DNA of 64,000 nucleotides from FEB-35 sp050263095 (GCA_050263095.1 JBLNEW010000069.1:31468-95467), one strand, 5' to 3'. Shown: positions 51,159-60,714, counted from the first letter of the stretch. A program made the numbers and translations. The notes: a model not told the origin generated them from the letters alone.

Positions 51159-51555
51159 GCTCCTTTTCCTTTTTCCAGCGGGCGGTGACATCCCGCAATA
51201 TCGCGGCGGGGCCCAGCAATTGCCCGGTCTCGTCCTTGACCATGACGATGCTGAATTCCAGCGAGATCCGCGAGCCGTCCTTCCGGATCCCGGGGACCGC
51301 AAGCAGGTCCTTCCCGTACTTGGTCTCCCCTGTCGCCATCGTCTTTTTATATCCCTCCCAGTGCCTTCCCCGCAGGTTCTCCGGGATGATGATGTCCAGG
51401 GATTGACCCAGGGCCTCGGAAGCGGCGTAGCCGAACATCGCCTCCGCCCCGGAGTTCCACAGCCGGATGATCCCTTCGCGGTCCGAGAAGATCATCGCGT
51501 CCGGCGCGTTGTCCACGATCGACTTGCAGAGCCATTCGTGCCCTGGCTTCGCCAT
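51100..51555 (-). CDS. Stand-alone PAS-domain protein
   Basis: A 151-residue protein: one PAS domain (about 10-128) with IVDNAPDAMIFSDREGIIRLWN, the GYAASEALGQSLDIIIPENLR segment common to PAS/PAC modules, and RDVTARWKKEKELKERL, then a short coiled coil. No output domain follows, so it may act as a sensor partner for another protein, possibly the neighbouring activator. It has a GGGGG ribosome-binding site before ATG 51555. Its 3' end lies within the protease gene on the other strand. Confidence 0.82.
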   Translation of the reverse strand: MAKPGHEWLCKSIVDNAPDAMIFSDREGIIRLWNSGAEAMFGYAASEALGQSLDIIIPENLRGRHWEGYKKTMATGETKYGKDLLAVPGIRKDGSRISLEFSIVMVKDETGQLLGPAAILRDVTARWKKEKELKERLAALEGGPSKKSAAS

Positions 51556-51623
51556 GCTGCATCCCCCTTATTTCGGTCTTCCGCCTCTGTTATGATGCGG
51601 ACATGCTGTTACCTGCGTCGGGT

Positions 51624-51641
51624 CTGTAGATTATATTACAG
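51624..51641. promoter_or_regulatory. CTGTA-N8-TACAG dyad in the divergent PAS/activator region
   Basis: An 18-base inverted repeat whose AT-rich spacer on the minus strand contains TATAAT, which could serve as the -10 element of the PAS gene. No -35 element of quality was found. Confidence 0.35.
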
Positions 51642-51696
51642 CTTTCCGGCATCCTATTTGCTCGTTATGGGGGAAAAACGGGAGGCTGGTGAAGGA

Positions 51697-53058
51697 ATGA
51701 TTCCGGCAGAAAAATCCGCAAAGCTCACGGTCTCGATATCCGACGGGATGCGCATCGAGATTCCGCTTGGAATAAAGGAAACCCGGATCGGCCGGGGGAA
51801 GGAGGCCGACCTTCAGCTTCCCGATCCTTCCGTCTCCCGCCGCCACGCGCGCATCTTCCGGGTCGGGGAACAGTATTTTCTCTCGGACAACAGCAAGAAC
51901 GGAACTTTCCACGAGGGAAAGCGCATAACCCAACTGCTCCTATCGGGTGGACAGACCTTTCAGATCGGGCCGTACCGGATCCATTTTTCAAGGGAGGAAC
52001 ATTCCTGCTCCAGCGCTGATCCTCCGACGGTGCCTTTCAGCGCGCCGACGGATTCCTCGCCGATTCCACAAACTGTCAAGGCGCCCGAAGATACATCATC
52101 CAGTACTTTCGGCCTTATTGGCAATACGACTGTTATTATTAAGCTTATTGAAAGCATACGCAGAGTGGGATCCTCGGAGCTTCCGGTCCTTATCGAGGGA
52201 GAAACAGGATGTGGAAAAGAGCTGGTCTCCAGAGGCATTCACGAATCGTCCAGGCGCAGGGACCGCCCGTTTGTGGTGGTTAATTGCGGGGCGATCTCGC
52301 CTGACCTAATAGAAAGCGAACTATTCGGGCATGAAAAGGGAGCTTTCACGGGAGCAACGGCACAGCGCCGCGGTGCGTTCGAAGCAGCTCACGGGGGGAC
52401 GCTGTTCCTCGACGAGATCGGCGAGCTGCCTCTTCCGCTGCAACCGAAGCTCCTGCGCGCACTCGAGCAAAAAGAACTCAAGCGGGTCGGAGGGAACGAT
52501 ACCGTTCGGGTCGACGTCCGGATCCTGGCGGCGACAAACCGCACTCTTCGGGAGGAAGTAGCCCGGAAAACCTTTCGGGACGACCTTTATTTCCGTATCA
52601 GCACGATAACGCTGCACGTCCCTCCGTTGCGCGAACGCCGGGAAGACATCCTTCCCCTTGCACTACATTTCCTCGCCGAGGCCGGCTCCGACCGCCCTGC
52701 GCTTGAGCTTTCAGGTTCAGCCGTTCAATTTCTGGGCACCTACGGTTGGCCGGGGAATGTCCGAGAATTACGCAACGCCATCCAGAGGGCTGTTGTGATG
52801 AGCTCCGGGGAACGCCTCCAGGCCGAAGATTTCGGCTTCCTGCTCGCGGGCAAGGAAACGCCGCCGGGGGCAACACCCGAACTTTCCCTTTCTCGCTGGG
52901 AGCAATCAGAAAAGAGCAACATCCTGGCGGAGCTTGCCCGGCAGAATTGGAATAAAACCCGCACCGCCCGCGAGCTCGGCATCGCGAAATCCACCCTTTT
53001 CGAGAAGCTCAGGAAATACGGAATCCGGCTACGGGAGTCCGACCGGCAATCGGACTGA
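51697..53058 (+). CDS. FHA-domain sigma-54 activator
   Basis: A 453-residue activator in which an FHA domain replaces the usual receiver: GRGKEADLQL, SVSRRHARI and NSKNGT (about 28-95). The AAA+ part has Walker A GETGCGKE (168-175), GAFTGA (215-220) and Walker B LFLDEIGE; the C terminus is a Fis-type HTH (KTRTARELGIAKSTLFEKL). FHA domains bind phospho-threonine, so activity may depend on a Ser/Thr kinase, and one is encoded at 61766. The start is uncertain between ATG 51667 and 51697; the latter has GGAGG upstream. It lies directly before the sigma-54 promoter of the Tad operon. Confidence 0.9.
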   Translation: MIPAEKSAKLTVSISDGMRIEIPLGIKETRIGRGKEADLQLPDPSVSRRHARIFRVGEQYFLSDNSKNGTFHEGKRITQLLLSGGQTFQIGPYRIHFSREEHSCSSADPPTVPFSAPTDSSPIPQTVKAPEDTSSSTFGLIGNTTVIIKLIESIRRVGSSELPVLIEGETGCGKELVSRGIHESSRRRDRPFVVVNCGAISPDLIESELFGHEKGAFTGATAQRRGAFEAAHGGTLFLDEIGELPLPLQPKLLRALEQKELKRVGGNDTVRVDVRILAATNRTLREEVARKTFRDDLYFRISTITLHVPPLRERREDILPLALHFLAEAGSDRPALELSGSAVQFLGTYGWPGNVRELRNAIQRAVVMSSGERLQAEDFGFLLAGKETPPGATPELSLSRWEQSEKSNILAELARQNWNKTRTARELGIAKSTLFEKLRKYGIRLRESDRQSD

Positions 53059-53171
53059 AAGTCCGCATTCCGAACCGGGCAGAAACCGTCCCCCTTCCAG
53101 ACCTTCCGTTCCGCAACCACATCTTCCCGATATATCGAACATTCCTCGATTAAAAACCTTCCCGGCGACTC

Positions 53172-53187
53172 GGGAACGTACCTTGCT
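53172..53187 (+). promoter_or_regulatory. Candidate sigma-54 promoter of the Tad pilus operon
   Basis: GG at 53173-53174 and GC at 53185-53186 are separated by exactly 10 bases; the elements read GGGAACG and TTGCT. The expected start is about 28 bases before the flp ATG. An FHA-type sigma-54 activator is encoded immediately upstream. Confidence 0.7.
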
Positions 53188-53225
53188 CCTTTCCCGGCCA
53201 TCATATTTCCGGAAAGGAGAAGGCA

Positions 53226-53474
53226 ATGCTTAAGAATATCTGCTGCGGCAATCGCAAGGGACAGGGATTGACTGAATACATAATCGTAGTCGCACTTGTA
53301 GCCATCGCGGCCATCGGAATCGTCAACATCTTCGGAAACCAGCTTCGCAATCAGTTCTCCACGATCATTACCGCAATGTCGGGAAGCTCCCAGAAGAAGG
53401 TGGAATCTCTCGCAGACCAGGCACGCCAGGAATCCAACAAGAAGAACTTATCCGACTATGCCGCTTCGAAATAA
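53226..53474 (+). CDS. flp: Flp/PilA-type pilin
   Basis: Major subunit of the Tad/Flp pilus. The 82-residue prepilin has the class motif NRKG/QGLTEYIIVVALVAIAAIG, with Glu+5 and Tyr+6 after the predicted cut, then a hydrophobic helix. A Ser/Lys/Gln-rich tail of about 30 residues is longer than in many Flp proteins. GGAAAGGAGAAGG precedes the ATG. It is the first gene of the Tad operon. Confidence 0.92.
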   Translation: MLKNICCGNRKGQGLTEYIIVVALVAIAAIGIVNIFGNQLRNQFSTIITAMSGSSQKKVESLADQARQESNKKNLSDYAASK

Positions 53475-53934
53475 CAGGGGGACGGCGATGATCGAATTAA
53501 TCGTCGGCGCCGTTATACTACTCACCACGATCTTCTCCGTCATGCAGCTCGCGTTTCTCTGGGCGGGGAAGGGGGCCGTCGAAACCGCCGCACACTTCGC
53601 ATCGCGAAAATTTGCCTTCCAGGCGCGGGAAGATCTACGTAAGGCGAAGGCTTCCGCCTTGTCGGAAGCTTTCCTGCACTGCCGAAACAGGCCCGGCGGA
53701 TCCTGGGGAACCGCCGCTCTCACCTCCCTGGAATTTTCTCGCAACGGGTATGATTCCTCCGCAACTCGTGCTTTACCGGGAGAGGCATACCAGGTACGCC
53801 TGACCCACGGCATCGAGCTGATTGTCCCCTGGATCGATCGGATCCTGTTCCTGGCAACACCCGTTTCCAAGATCCAGCTTGGGGACAAGTATTATCTTCT
53901 CCTTCACGCCACCCGCTGGGTCACCGTGGAATAG
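53458..53934 (+). CDS. TadE-like pseudopilin
   Basis: A 158-residue protein with N-terminal RGTAMIELIVGAVILLTTIF, the TadE-type prepilin helix with Glu at the expected place, followed by an extracytoplasmic domain. It overlaps flp by 17 bp. TadE proteins are minor pseudopilins of the Tad system. The globular part has one Cys and is not otherwise distinctive. Confidence 0.8.
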   Translation: MPLRNNRGTAMIELIVGAVILLTTIFSVMQLAFLWAGKGAVETAAHFASRKFAFQAREDLRKAKASALSEAFLHCRNRPGGSWGTAALTSLEFSRNGYDSSATRALPGEAYQVRLTHGIELIVPWIDRILFLATPVSKIQLGDKYYLLLHATRWVTVE

Positions 53935-53936
53935 CA

Positions 53937-54851
53937 ATGATAGCGTTCTACACGTCCCAGATAGGGCATATGCGCCGGGGAGACTCGGGCCAGGCGATTA
54001 TCCTGTTCCTCACGACTGTTTCGGCCATTCTTGTCCTTCTGCTCTCCACTGTCACCGTCACCTATCTCGGCACGGAAAAAGTCGCCTTCGCAAACGCCGT
54101 GGACGCCATTGCCCTGTCCGCAGCCACTTGGGAAGCAAGGGGGCTGAACCTCATTGCATCTTTAAACGACGGCATCCTTCAATGCTTCCGTGCCGTCCGG
54201 TGGATCTGCGTGACATGGGCAGCGCTGGCGGTGGCGGCGTGCTTCGGCGCCGGCATGCCTGCTTTCATCTCCTACTCTCAGCGCGCGCCGGGAATGATTC
54301 GCGCCTATTGGAATTGCGCAAAACAGCTCGAGCGTTGGACGCATGAAGTAAAATCCATCACTCCCTATCTTGTTCTGACGGAGACTGCCGGCCTGTCGCA
54401 GAAATTGAAGGTGACGGGGACGCTGGTACCGTTCGACCCCAGCGGACCCCATGACGGGGAAAGGACGCTTGAACTCCACCTGAAGCAAGGGCCCCCGTTG
54501 TCGCTGGCTGATGCCATAAGCCCGATCACCCGAGTCCCCGGCCAGATCTCGAAATGGAAATGGGCAAAAAAGATCGCCAACGCGATTAATTCCGTAATCG
54601 GCACAGCCGTCGGGAAGGTCCTCGGGGCGGAAGGCGGCCCGATCCGTATGCTGGAACCGGAGGAAGATTTCCCCCTACGCCAGAAGGTACGTTTCGTGGG
54701 CGAAAAAACCGCTCCATCCCTGCCGGTCCCCTATCTTGCTCGAAACGGAAACCATCGTTTCGTCATGGAATCGTTCGCCGAGCCGTACGGCGGGGGGACG
54801 GCCTTGATGACCTGGAAATCCCGTCTTACGGTGAAACCCAAAACGCCATGA
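53937..54851 (+). CDS. TadG-like pilus-assembly protein
   Basis: A 304-residue protein with an N-terminal helix typical of TadG/Flp-assembly proteins (DSGQAIILFLTTVSAILVLLL) and a second hydrophobic stretch (VTWAALAVAACFGAGMP, about 91-108). The C-terminal region is unrecognised, with no clear VWA motif. Position between two TadE-like genes supports the Tad assignment. It starts two bases after the previous stop. Confidence 0.65.
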   Translation: MIAFYTSQIGHMRRGDSGQAIILFLTTVSAILVLLLSTVTVTYLGTEKVAFANAVDAIALSAATWEARGLNLIASLNDGILQCFRAVRWICVTWAALAVAACFGAGMPAFISYSQRAPGMIRAYWNCAKQLERWTHEVKSITPYLVLTETAGLSQKLKVTGTLVPFDPSGPHDGERTLELHLKQGPPLSLADAISPITRVPGQISKWKWAKKIANAINSVIGTAVGKVLGAEGGPIRMLEPEEDFPLRQKVRFVGEKTAPSLPVPYLARNGNHRFVMESFAEPYGGGTALMTWKSRLTVKPKTP

Positions 54852-55321
54852 CCATGAGTGGAAACAACGGCCAGGGACTGGTTGAAGCCGTACTTATTCT
54901 CCCGATTCTGATTCTTCTCCTTGCGGGAAGTTATGTCTGCTGCCGTTCCGCGTTCCTGCATTCCGCCGCGGAATCCGCAGCACAGACGCAAGCGCTCAGG
55001 GTTGGTCGCCGGCTTGCAAACATGGAACATCAGATATCCGAGGACATCCTCCCGAGCGAGTCGGGTGTCATGGTTAGGTCCGAAAGCGCCGGGAAAGGCC
55101 GCCTGCTCCCTGCCCCCTTCCCATCGCTGGCCGGGCGCACGAGAGGGATCGTCGAAGTCCGTAAAGGATGGGAAGAGGCCGGCCGTAGCTCCGACTTCCC
55201 TGACCTCGCCATCTTCCGTTCGTCGGAGGCAAGCGTCGACTGCTGGGATCAACGGTCCGGTTCCGGGAGAAAAATACGCCTTGTAATCGACGGATATGTC
55301 GCATCGGGGTTATTCCGTTGA
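54848..55321 (+). CDS. Second TadE-like pseudopilin
   Basis: A 157-residue protein with NNGQGLVEAVLILPILILLLAG, the TadE/F-type prepilin start. The ATG overlaps the previous stop (ATGA). The rest is hydrophilic with no known domain. It may correspond to TadF. Confidence 0.72.
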   Translation: MTMSGNNGQGLVEAVLILPILILLLAGSYVCCRSAFLHSAAESAAQTQALRVGRRLANMEHQISEDILPSESGVMVRSESAGKGRLLPAPFPSLAGRTRGIVEVRKGWEEAGRSSDFPDLAIFRSSEASVDCWDQRSGSGRKIRLVIDGYVASGLFR

Positions 55322-55866
55322 GAGGATTCCAATCCATACGGTTTGTGGGGCTTCTGCTTGCACTGGCCGCCTTGCCTGCGATGGCGGAAAAACACGGCGG
55401 GCTTTTTTCCTCCACCAAGGAATTTTCAATCGACGGCAATGCATTCCGGGTGGAGCAATCGGTCGAGGACGATTTCTCGTTGATCCGACGGGTATTGTCG
55501 CAGAGCGGAATTGACGCCCCCCTCCCTTCCAACGTTGGACCTTCCCACCCAATCCTCCACGCCGCCTTGCTGGAAAGTTCGGCTGGAACCGCTGCGCCCC
55601 CCCTGCCACTTCCTTCGGGATTGAAGGCGGAACACTTCATTCGCCTGAAGTCGGGACCCGGGACAATCGACATCGCCTTCGGCGAACTTGATATCGGTGT
55701 ATCGAAGGTTCGCAGCCGCCTTTTCGGTTCCGACTGGGAATTCAGGGATACAGGAAATGCCGGTGCTCCAGCGGTCGTTGCGACACGAAATAAAGGAAGG
55801 GAGACCTTCATTGTCATTTTGGAAGAAAAAACGGGAAAGTTCCTCTTCGCCCGAAAAATGGACTAG
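55318..55866 (+). CDS. Exported hypothetical protein of the Tad operon
   Basis: Not recognised. 182 residues from TTG 55318 (TTGA overlap with the previous stop), with a signal peptide RFVGLLLALAALPAMAEKHG. The mature part ends in a compact block HFIRLKSGPGTIDIAFGELD...GRETFIVILEEKTGKFLF. It is probably periplasmic and specific to this type of Tad locus. Its 3' end overlaps the proposed cpaB start by 56 bp. Confidence 0.6.
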   Translation: MRGFQSIRFVGLLLALAALPAMAEKHGGLFSSTKEFSIDGNAFRVEQSVEDDFSLIRRVLSQSGIDAPLPSNVGPSHPILHAALLESSAGTAAPPLPLPSGLKAEHFIRLKSGPGTIDIAFGELDIGVSKVRSRLFGSDWEFRDTGNAGAPAVVATRNKGRETFIVILEEKTGKFLFARKMD

Positions 55867-56632
55867 GAGATCGAGAGAGCTGCTCCTGCTCCTTGCCGGC
55901 CTCGCGTTGACATTGGCGGCTATTCTGCTTGCCCGGCAAAGGATCGCCGCTGCCGAGAAGGATCTCCATCGAAAGGTCGCTCCGGTGGAAATCGTCGTTC
56001 CGTCGATCGCCATCCCCGCAGGGGGGGTCTTCACGGAAACGAACCTCGCAAAAAAATCCGTCCCGGCATCGGGGACAAGCAGCCGCAATGTGCCGGCGGG
56101 CGAATTCGAACTGTTGATCGGAGCGCGGGCAAAAGCAAATCTGACGGCGGGAGATCCCATTCTCTGGACTGACGTGGAGGAACCGTACGAATCGGAAATG
56201 TTCTCTCAGACGATCCCTTCCGGCCGCCGGGCCTTCACGCTCGAAGCTACGGCATCCTCCTCGTTCGCGGGCCTTATCCGCCCCGGAGACATTGTCGACC
56301 TTTTCTTAGAAGGAGAACGGGGAAATTCCCTGCCAGGTTGGATCCAGGGGATCGCCGTGATTTCGGTTGACCGGCATTTCAGCAGGAATCCTTCCAAGGA
56401 GGATATACAGGATATATCGACGATAACCGTATCGGTAACTCCAAAAGAGGGCATGCAGCTTGCCGCCGCCGCACAGGCGGGACGGATCCATTGGTTCCTG
56501 AGGAACCCGGACGAGCCGCCGAATCGCCGCGGATCATCCGCACCGCGCGATAAATCGATGGCGGGCAATATCGAGATCTGGAAGGCGGGCGTACAGGAAC
56601 TGCGCATGCCGATACAAGGCGGGGAATCATGA
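55811..56632 (+). CDS. cpaB: Flp pilus assembly protein CpaB/RcpC
   Basis: Periplasmic partner of the Tad secretin. From TTG 55811 (AGGGAG seven bases upstream) the protein has 273 residues: one membrane helix (ELLLLLAGLALTLAAILLA), a SAF/CpaB domain (VEIVVPSIAIPAGGVFTETNLAKKSVP, about 70-135), and the family's RAFTLEATASSSFAGLIRPGDIVDLFL motif. The frame is open upstream to 55688 without a better start. Confidence 0.85.
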   Translation: MSFWKKKRESSSSPEKWTRRSRELLLLLAGLALTLAAILLARQRIAAAEKDLHRKVAPVEIVVPSIAIPAGGVFTETNLAKKSVPASGTSSRNVPAGEFELLIGARAKANLTAGDPILWTDVEEPYESEMFSQTIPSGRRAFTLEATASSSFAGLIRPGDIVDLFLEGERGNSLPGWIQGIAVISVDRHFSRNPSKEDIQDISTITVSVTPKEGMQLAAAAQAGRIHWFLRNPDEPPNRRGSSAPRDKSMAGNIEIWKAGVQELRMPIQGGES

Positions 56633-57825
56633 TGAGAAATCGCTGTTTTTTACTTAACGTCGACCTGGCTGTGATCGTCATCCTTCTTATTGCCCTACCG
56701 TCGAATGCCGACACCTTGCTGCTCAGGCCGGGATTCCAGCGGATTCTGGACCACGACGCTGTCACACGCATAGCGATCGGAAATCCGGAGATACTCGAAG
56801 CGCGCCCGCTTCCGAAAGGGGGCGGAGTCCTGGTTGTAGGCAAAAAAGCCGGAGAAACGGATCTCGTACTCTGGGAGCGGGGAGAAAAAATACACTGGGA
56901 TGTTGCCGTCCGTGATAAAAACTACCTTTTCGAGGAAACCCGTGCATTCGCCGAATCCTTTCCCGGCCTCGCTGTCGCCGAAACCGGGAAATTCGTCATG
57001 GTTTCCGGAACCGTCTCCTCGCCCTCGGACCGTAAGCTCCTGGAAGAATTTGCGCGCTCAAGGCCCAGCCTGTATCTGCGCCTCTCTTCTCTCGAGGATC
57101 AGCGGTCCCTCCTGGCATATGACCTCAAAATCATCGAAATCAGTAAAGGATCGACTTCACAGTTGGGCATCCGATGGCCCGACTCGCTTACCGCTAAGGG
57201 ATCGTTCACCGCGGGTGGAGCTGCGGAATCGGCGCTGACAGTGACATCCGACTTCGAAACGCGGCTGAATCTTCTCCTGGCTGACGGACGCGCCCGGATT
57301 CTGGCCAATCCCCACCTCGTCTGCGAAAGCGGGGAAAGCGCGAGTTTTCTCGCCGGGGGGGAAATCCCGATCGTGATCGTCACGCAGGAAACCAGAACCG
57401 TCGAGTGGAAAACCTACGGCATCATACTGAAACTGCAGCCGAAATTGGATGCGCAGGGCAGGATTCGCACGCAGATCACTGCGGAAATCAGCACAGTGGA
57501 CCATGGAAGCGGCAGTTCCCAGGTCCCTGCTTTTCTAACGCGCCGCGTAACTACCAACTTCTCCGGACCTTCGGGGGGAACGGTCATGTTGTCGGGGCTT
57601 ATCAAGAGCGAAATGGCCAAGGACGTGTCGAAGATCCCCCTTCTGGGCCAGATCCCGGTCCTTGGCGAGTTGTTCAAGTCCCGCAGTTTCCGCGAGAACC
57701 AGACAGAGCTGGCGATCTTCATCACCCCGGCCCAGGTCAAGGAAGACGCCGCCGGGGAAGCGTCGTCCTGGATGGAAAGGGCAAGAAAAGAAAAGGAATC
57801 CATGCATTTCCGATTAATCGACTGA
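56629..57825 (+). CDS. cpaC: Tad/Flp pilus secretin CpaC/RcpA
   Basis: Outer-membrane channel for the Flp pilus. The 398-residue protein has a signal peptide, the CpaC N-terminal domain (LLLRPGFQRILDHDAVTRIAIGNPEI, typical of the pilus assembly secretin N1), a BON-like part (VMVSGTVSSPSDRKLL), and the secretin domain (GEIPIVIVTQETRTVEWKTYG, SGLIKSEMAKDVSKIPLLGQIPVLGELF). It is slightly short for the family. The ATG overlaps the cpaB stop. Confidence 0.92.
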   Translation: MMRNRCFLLNVDLAVIVILLIALPSNADTLLLRPGFQRILDHDAVTRIAIGNPEILEARPLPKGGGVLVVGKKAGETDLVLWERGEKIHWDVAVRDKNYLFEETRAFAESFPGLAVAETGKFVMVSGTVSSPSDRKLLEEFARSRPSLYLRLSSLEDQRSLLAYDLKIIEISKGSTSQLGIRWPDSLTAKGSFTAGGAAESALTVTSDFETRLNLLLADGRARILANPHLVCESGESASFLAGGEIPIVIVTQETRTVEWKTYGIILKLQPKLDAQGRIRTQITAEISTVDHGSGSSQVPAFLTRRVTTNFSGPSGGTVMLSGLIKSEMAKDVSKIPLLGQIPVLGELFKSRSFRENQTELAIFITPAQVKEDAAGEASSWMERARKEKESMHFRLID

Positions 57826-57838
57826 AGGAGCCGCATGA

Positions 57839-59056
57839 ATGGACGCCTGCTTGCGTCAAGCGCTGCACCGGAAGGTAATATCGCACCTCGACATTCGCAA
57901 CACGGGAATCGTTTCGGCGGACGAGGGGAAGTGGAGATCGCGTGCGGAAGAGTGCCTTCGCGCCGAAATGAAAGATCTGGACCTCCCCGATAGCGACAAG
58001 GAGATCATACGTAAAGGCACCCTGGATGAAATCTTCGCTTTCGGCCCCATCACGTGTCACCTGGATGATCCCTCGATATCAGAGATTATGGTAAACGGAA
58101 AGGATTCGATCTACGTCGAGCGCGAGGGAAAGGTATTCCTCTCGGGCGCCGCGTTCTTGAGCGAGGAAACTCTCCGCTCGACGATAGACCGGATGGTGTC
58201 GGTTGTTAATCGCCGCCTGGATGAATCCTCCCCGTTCGTGGACGCAAGGCTTGCGGACGGATCCCGCGTGAACGCAATAATCCCTCCGGTGAGCCTTATT
58301 GGGCCATGCCTTACCATCCGCAAGTTTCGAAAGGAACCGTACTCCCTTGCCGAGCTGATCCGAATCGGGACGTTGACCGAGGAGGCGTCGACGTACCTGC
58401 GCGAGGCCGTGGTGCGCAGGAGGAACATAATCATCTCCGGAGGTACGGGATCCGGCAAGACGACCTTGCTTAATGCCCTTTCACAGTTCATCCCCGATGC
58501 GGAAAGGATCATCACGATCGAGGATGCCGCCGAGATCCGGCTCCTGAAGCCCCACGTCGTACGCCTGGAAGCGCGCCCCCCCAACATCGAAGGGAACGGC
58601 GCGATCACCATCAGGGATCTCGTTCGCAATTCCCTCCGCATGCGGCCGGATCGCATAGTCGTCGGGGAATGCCGGGGCGGGGAAGCGATCGACATGCTGC
58701 AGGCGATGAATACCGGCCACGACGGCTCACTCACCACCGGACATGCCAATTCCCCGCGCGATATGATGCGGCGGCTCGAAACCATGGTCCTTCTCTCGGG
58801 AGTTGAGATCCCCGTAAAAGCGATCCGCGAACAGATCGCTTCCGCCATCGATGTCATCGTTCACATCTGCCGGATGGCAGACGGCAGAAGGGCGGTCACG
58901 TCGATCACCGAGGTAACCGGAATGGGCGAGACGCAGATTCTTCTGCAGGATATCTTCCGATCGTCGAAGCGCGCAGAAAAAGGATGTGTGTTGAAACTGG
59001 ACCCTACCGGCGTCCCTTCCAGTATTTTTTCTCCGGAAGAAGCACGATGGGAATGA
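57839..59056 (+). CDS. cpaF: Tad pilus ATPase CpaF/TadA
   Basis: Type II/IV secretion ATPase driving Flp pilus assembly. The 405-residue protein has the CpaF N-terminal region (ISEIMVNGKDSIYVEREGKV), Walker A GGTGSGKTTLLNAL, the Asp/Glu box (RIITIEDAAEI), and LRMRPDRIVVGECRGGEA with GSLTTGHANSPRDMMRRLETM. An ATG 4 bases earlier is out of frame; AAGGAG serves both. Confidence 0.95.
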   Translation: MDACLRQALHRKVISHLDIRNTGIVSADEGKWRSRAEECLRAEMKDLDLPDSDKEIIRKGTLDEIFAFGPITCHLDDPSISEIMVNGKDSIYVEREGKVFLSGAAFLSEETLRSTIDRMVSVVNRRLDESSPFVDARLADGSRVNAIIPPVSLIGPCLTIRKFRKEPYSLAELIRIGTLTEEASTYLREAVVRRRNIIISGGTGSGKTTLLNALSQFIPDAERIITIEDAAEIRLLKPHVVRLEARPPNIEGNGAITIRDLVRNSLRMRPDRIVVGECRGGEAIDMLQAMNTGHDGSLTTGHANSPRDMMRRLETMVLLSGVEIPVKAIREQIASAIDVIVHICRMADGRRAVTSITEVTGMGETQILLQDIFRSSKRAEKGCVLKLDPTGVPSSIFSPEEARWE

Positions 59057-59898
59057 CGATTCCAGAATACTCGCTGCTGGCCTCCGGCCTCTCTCTGCTT
59101 TCCTGGCTCCTATTGCGACGTATTGCTCCGTTTCTGCGGGACCGCCTTGAGACCACCGCCCGGGAGAGGGCCAGGGACCTGCGAGAGGAGTTTCTGCTCC
59201 TTCCGCATCGTAGAATCATGCTCTTCCTTCTGGCCAGCGGGGGCGCCTGCTCGCTCCTTGCCTATCTGGCCACATCCAGCGTTCTTTTCGCAGCCGGGGC
59301 CGGCACCGCTCCGATTCTTTTTTCCGGCATCACGGTCCGATATTACCGCGCCCAAAGGCGAAGGAAGGTCATTTCCCAGATTCCTGGTTTCCTCGACGTC
59401 CTGGCGGGGCAGGTCAAGGCCGGTCACAGCCTGCAGGAGGCCCTCTCCGATACGATCCCGCTGCTCCCACGGGAAATCCGCAAGGAAATATCCTGGGTGT
59501 TCCGACTTACCCGGCTGGGAACGCCGCTTTCTGAATCATTCCTCCTTTGGGAGGAGAGGATGCCCTGCGATGAGGTCGCGCTTGTGGTCCGCCCCCTCCG
59601 GGTGGCGCTTCCGGCCGGTGGAAACATCGTGGAGCTTCTGACCCGATCGCGGGACATTCTCCAGGCAAGAAACCGGATGCGGGAAAAGCTGCAAAGCATG
59701 ACCGCCCAGGCAAGATTGCAGGCAGGAGTATTGACCTTTCTCCCCCCTGTCTTCGCCGTTATCCTTTCCAGAATAGATCCGCAATTTCTACCTCGAGTCC
59801 TGGGAACCTTTCAGGGAAAGGCCATCATCGCGATCTCTGCCTTCCTGCAATTCCTGGGTTGGATGACTATCCGAAAGATCTTATCGGTGAAACCATGA
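59047..59898 (+). CDS. tadB: Tad pilus inner-membrane protein TadB
   Basis: A 283-residue T2SSF-domain platform protein with about four helices and the cytoplasmic segment QIPGFLDVLAGQVKAGHSLQEAL. ATG 59047 overlaps the cpaF stop by 10 bp; a longer open frame to 58984 has no support. It forms the inner-membrane platform with TadC. Confidence 0.88.
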   Translation: MGMTIPEYSLLASGLSLLSWLLLRRIAPFLRDRLETTARERARDLREEFLLLPHRRIMLFLLASGGACSLLAYLATSSVLFAAGAGTAPILFSGITVRYYRAQRRRKVISQIPGFLDVLAGQVKAGHSLQEALSDTIPLLPREIRKEISWVFRLTRLGTPLSESFLLWEERMPCDEVALVVRPLRVALPAGGNIVELLTRSRDILQARNRMREKLQSMTAQARLQAGVLTFLPPVFAVILSRIDPQFLPRVLGTFQGKAIIAISAFLQFLGWMTIRKILSVKP

Positions 59899-60713
59899 CG
59901 ATAATCGACTACGCAATCATCGCCATCCCTCTCCTCGCAGGTTTCCTGATCCTTATCCGATTCCTGGACTGGGCAGTACGCTCCAGACTTGTACCGATGT
60001 TGGCGAAAAGCATTCGGGACCTTCACAAAAAGGCGAACCGGAAGCTGATTGAAAAGGAAATCCTTCGATTTCCCGGGATCCACATGGTCGATTCCATTAC
60101 GGCGTGGTGGGCCGGTGAGCTGACTTTTCTCGCCACGGCAGTCCTTTTGCTCTTCATGCAGCACGACCCTCTGCATGCGCTCCTGTCATTTTTTCTGGGG
60201 GCCATTCTTGGAGGAATCGTGTTTTTCCTGTCTTCCCGCGAAGAGGCTCTGAACCAGGTCGAAGCCGTCCGATCGACCTTGCCGGTTGCTTCATTTATGT
60301 TCTCGCTGATGCTTGAGGCTGGCATGGGATCTTCCGCGGCGCTCCAGGAAGTCGTCCGCGCCCTTCCGAAAGGGCCACTAGCCTGTGAATTGCAGGAGAT
60401 CTCAAATTCCCGATTTCTGGGAGTTTCACGTGCGGAGGCCATCGAGCGGTCCCGCAGCCGAGTTCCCCTTGACGATTACAGGGCGTTCTTGAACCTGATG
60501 CAACAGGGAGAACGCCTGGGGATCGCTCTTTCAAGAGGGCTTCGGGATCTTTCATCGCGGATGATGGAAAGCCAAGGGCATCGTGCCGAGACCCACGCCC
60601 AGAAGGCAGCGGTTAAACTCCTGTTTCCCCTTGTTATTTTCATATTTCCATCGGTCTTCCTGATCATCCTGTCGCCCGTTATTCTAAACCTTTGGGAACT
60701 CTTGGGGAGGTGA
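59895..60713 (+). CDS. tadC: Tad pilus inner-membrane protein TadC
   Basis: A 272-residue T2SSF-domain protein: two N-terminal helices, the cytoplasmic part STLPVASFMFSLMLEAGMG...ALQEVVRAL, and a hydrophobic C-terminal pair (LLFPLVIFIFPSVFLIILSPVIL). ATG 59895 overlaps the tadB stop (ATGA). Confidence 0.88.
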   Translation: MTIIDYAIIAIPLLAGFLILIRFLDWAVRSRLVPMLAKSIRDLHKKANRKLIEKEILRFPGIHMVDSITAWWAGELTFLATAVLLLFMQHDPLHALLSFFLGAILGGIVFFLSSREEALNQVEAVRSTLPVASFMFSLMLEAGMGSSAALQEVVRALPKGPLACELQEISNSRFLGVSRAEAIERSRSRVPLDDYRAFLNLMQQGERLGIALSRGLRDLSSRMMESQGHRAETHAQKAAVKLLFPLVIFIFPSVFLIILSPVILNLWELLGR

Positions 60714-60714
60714 T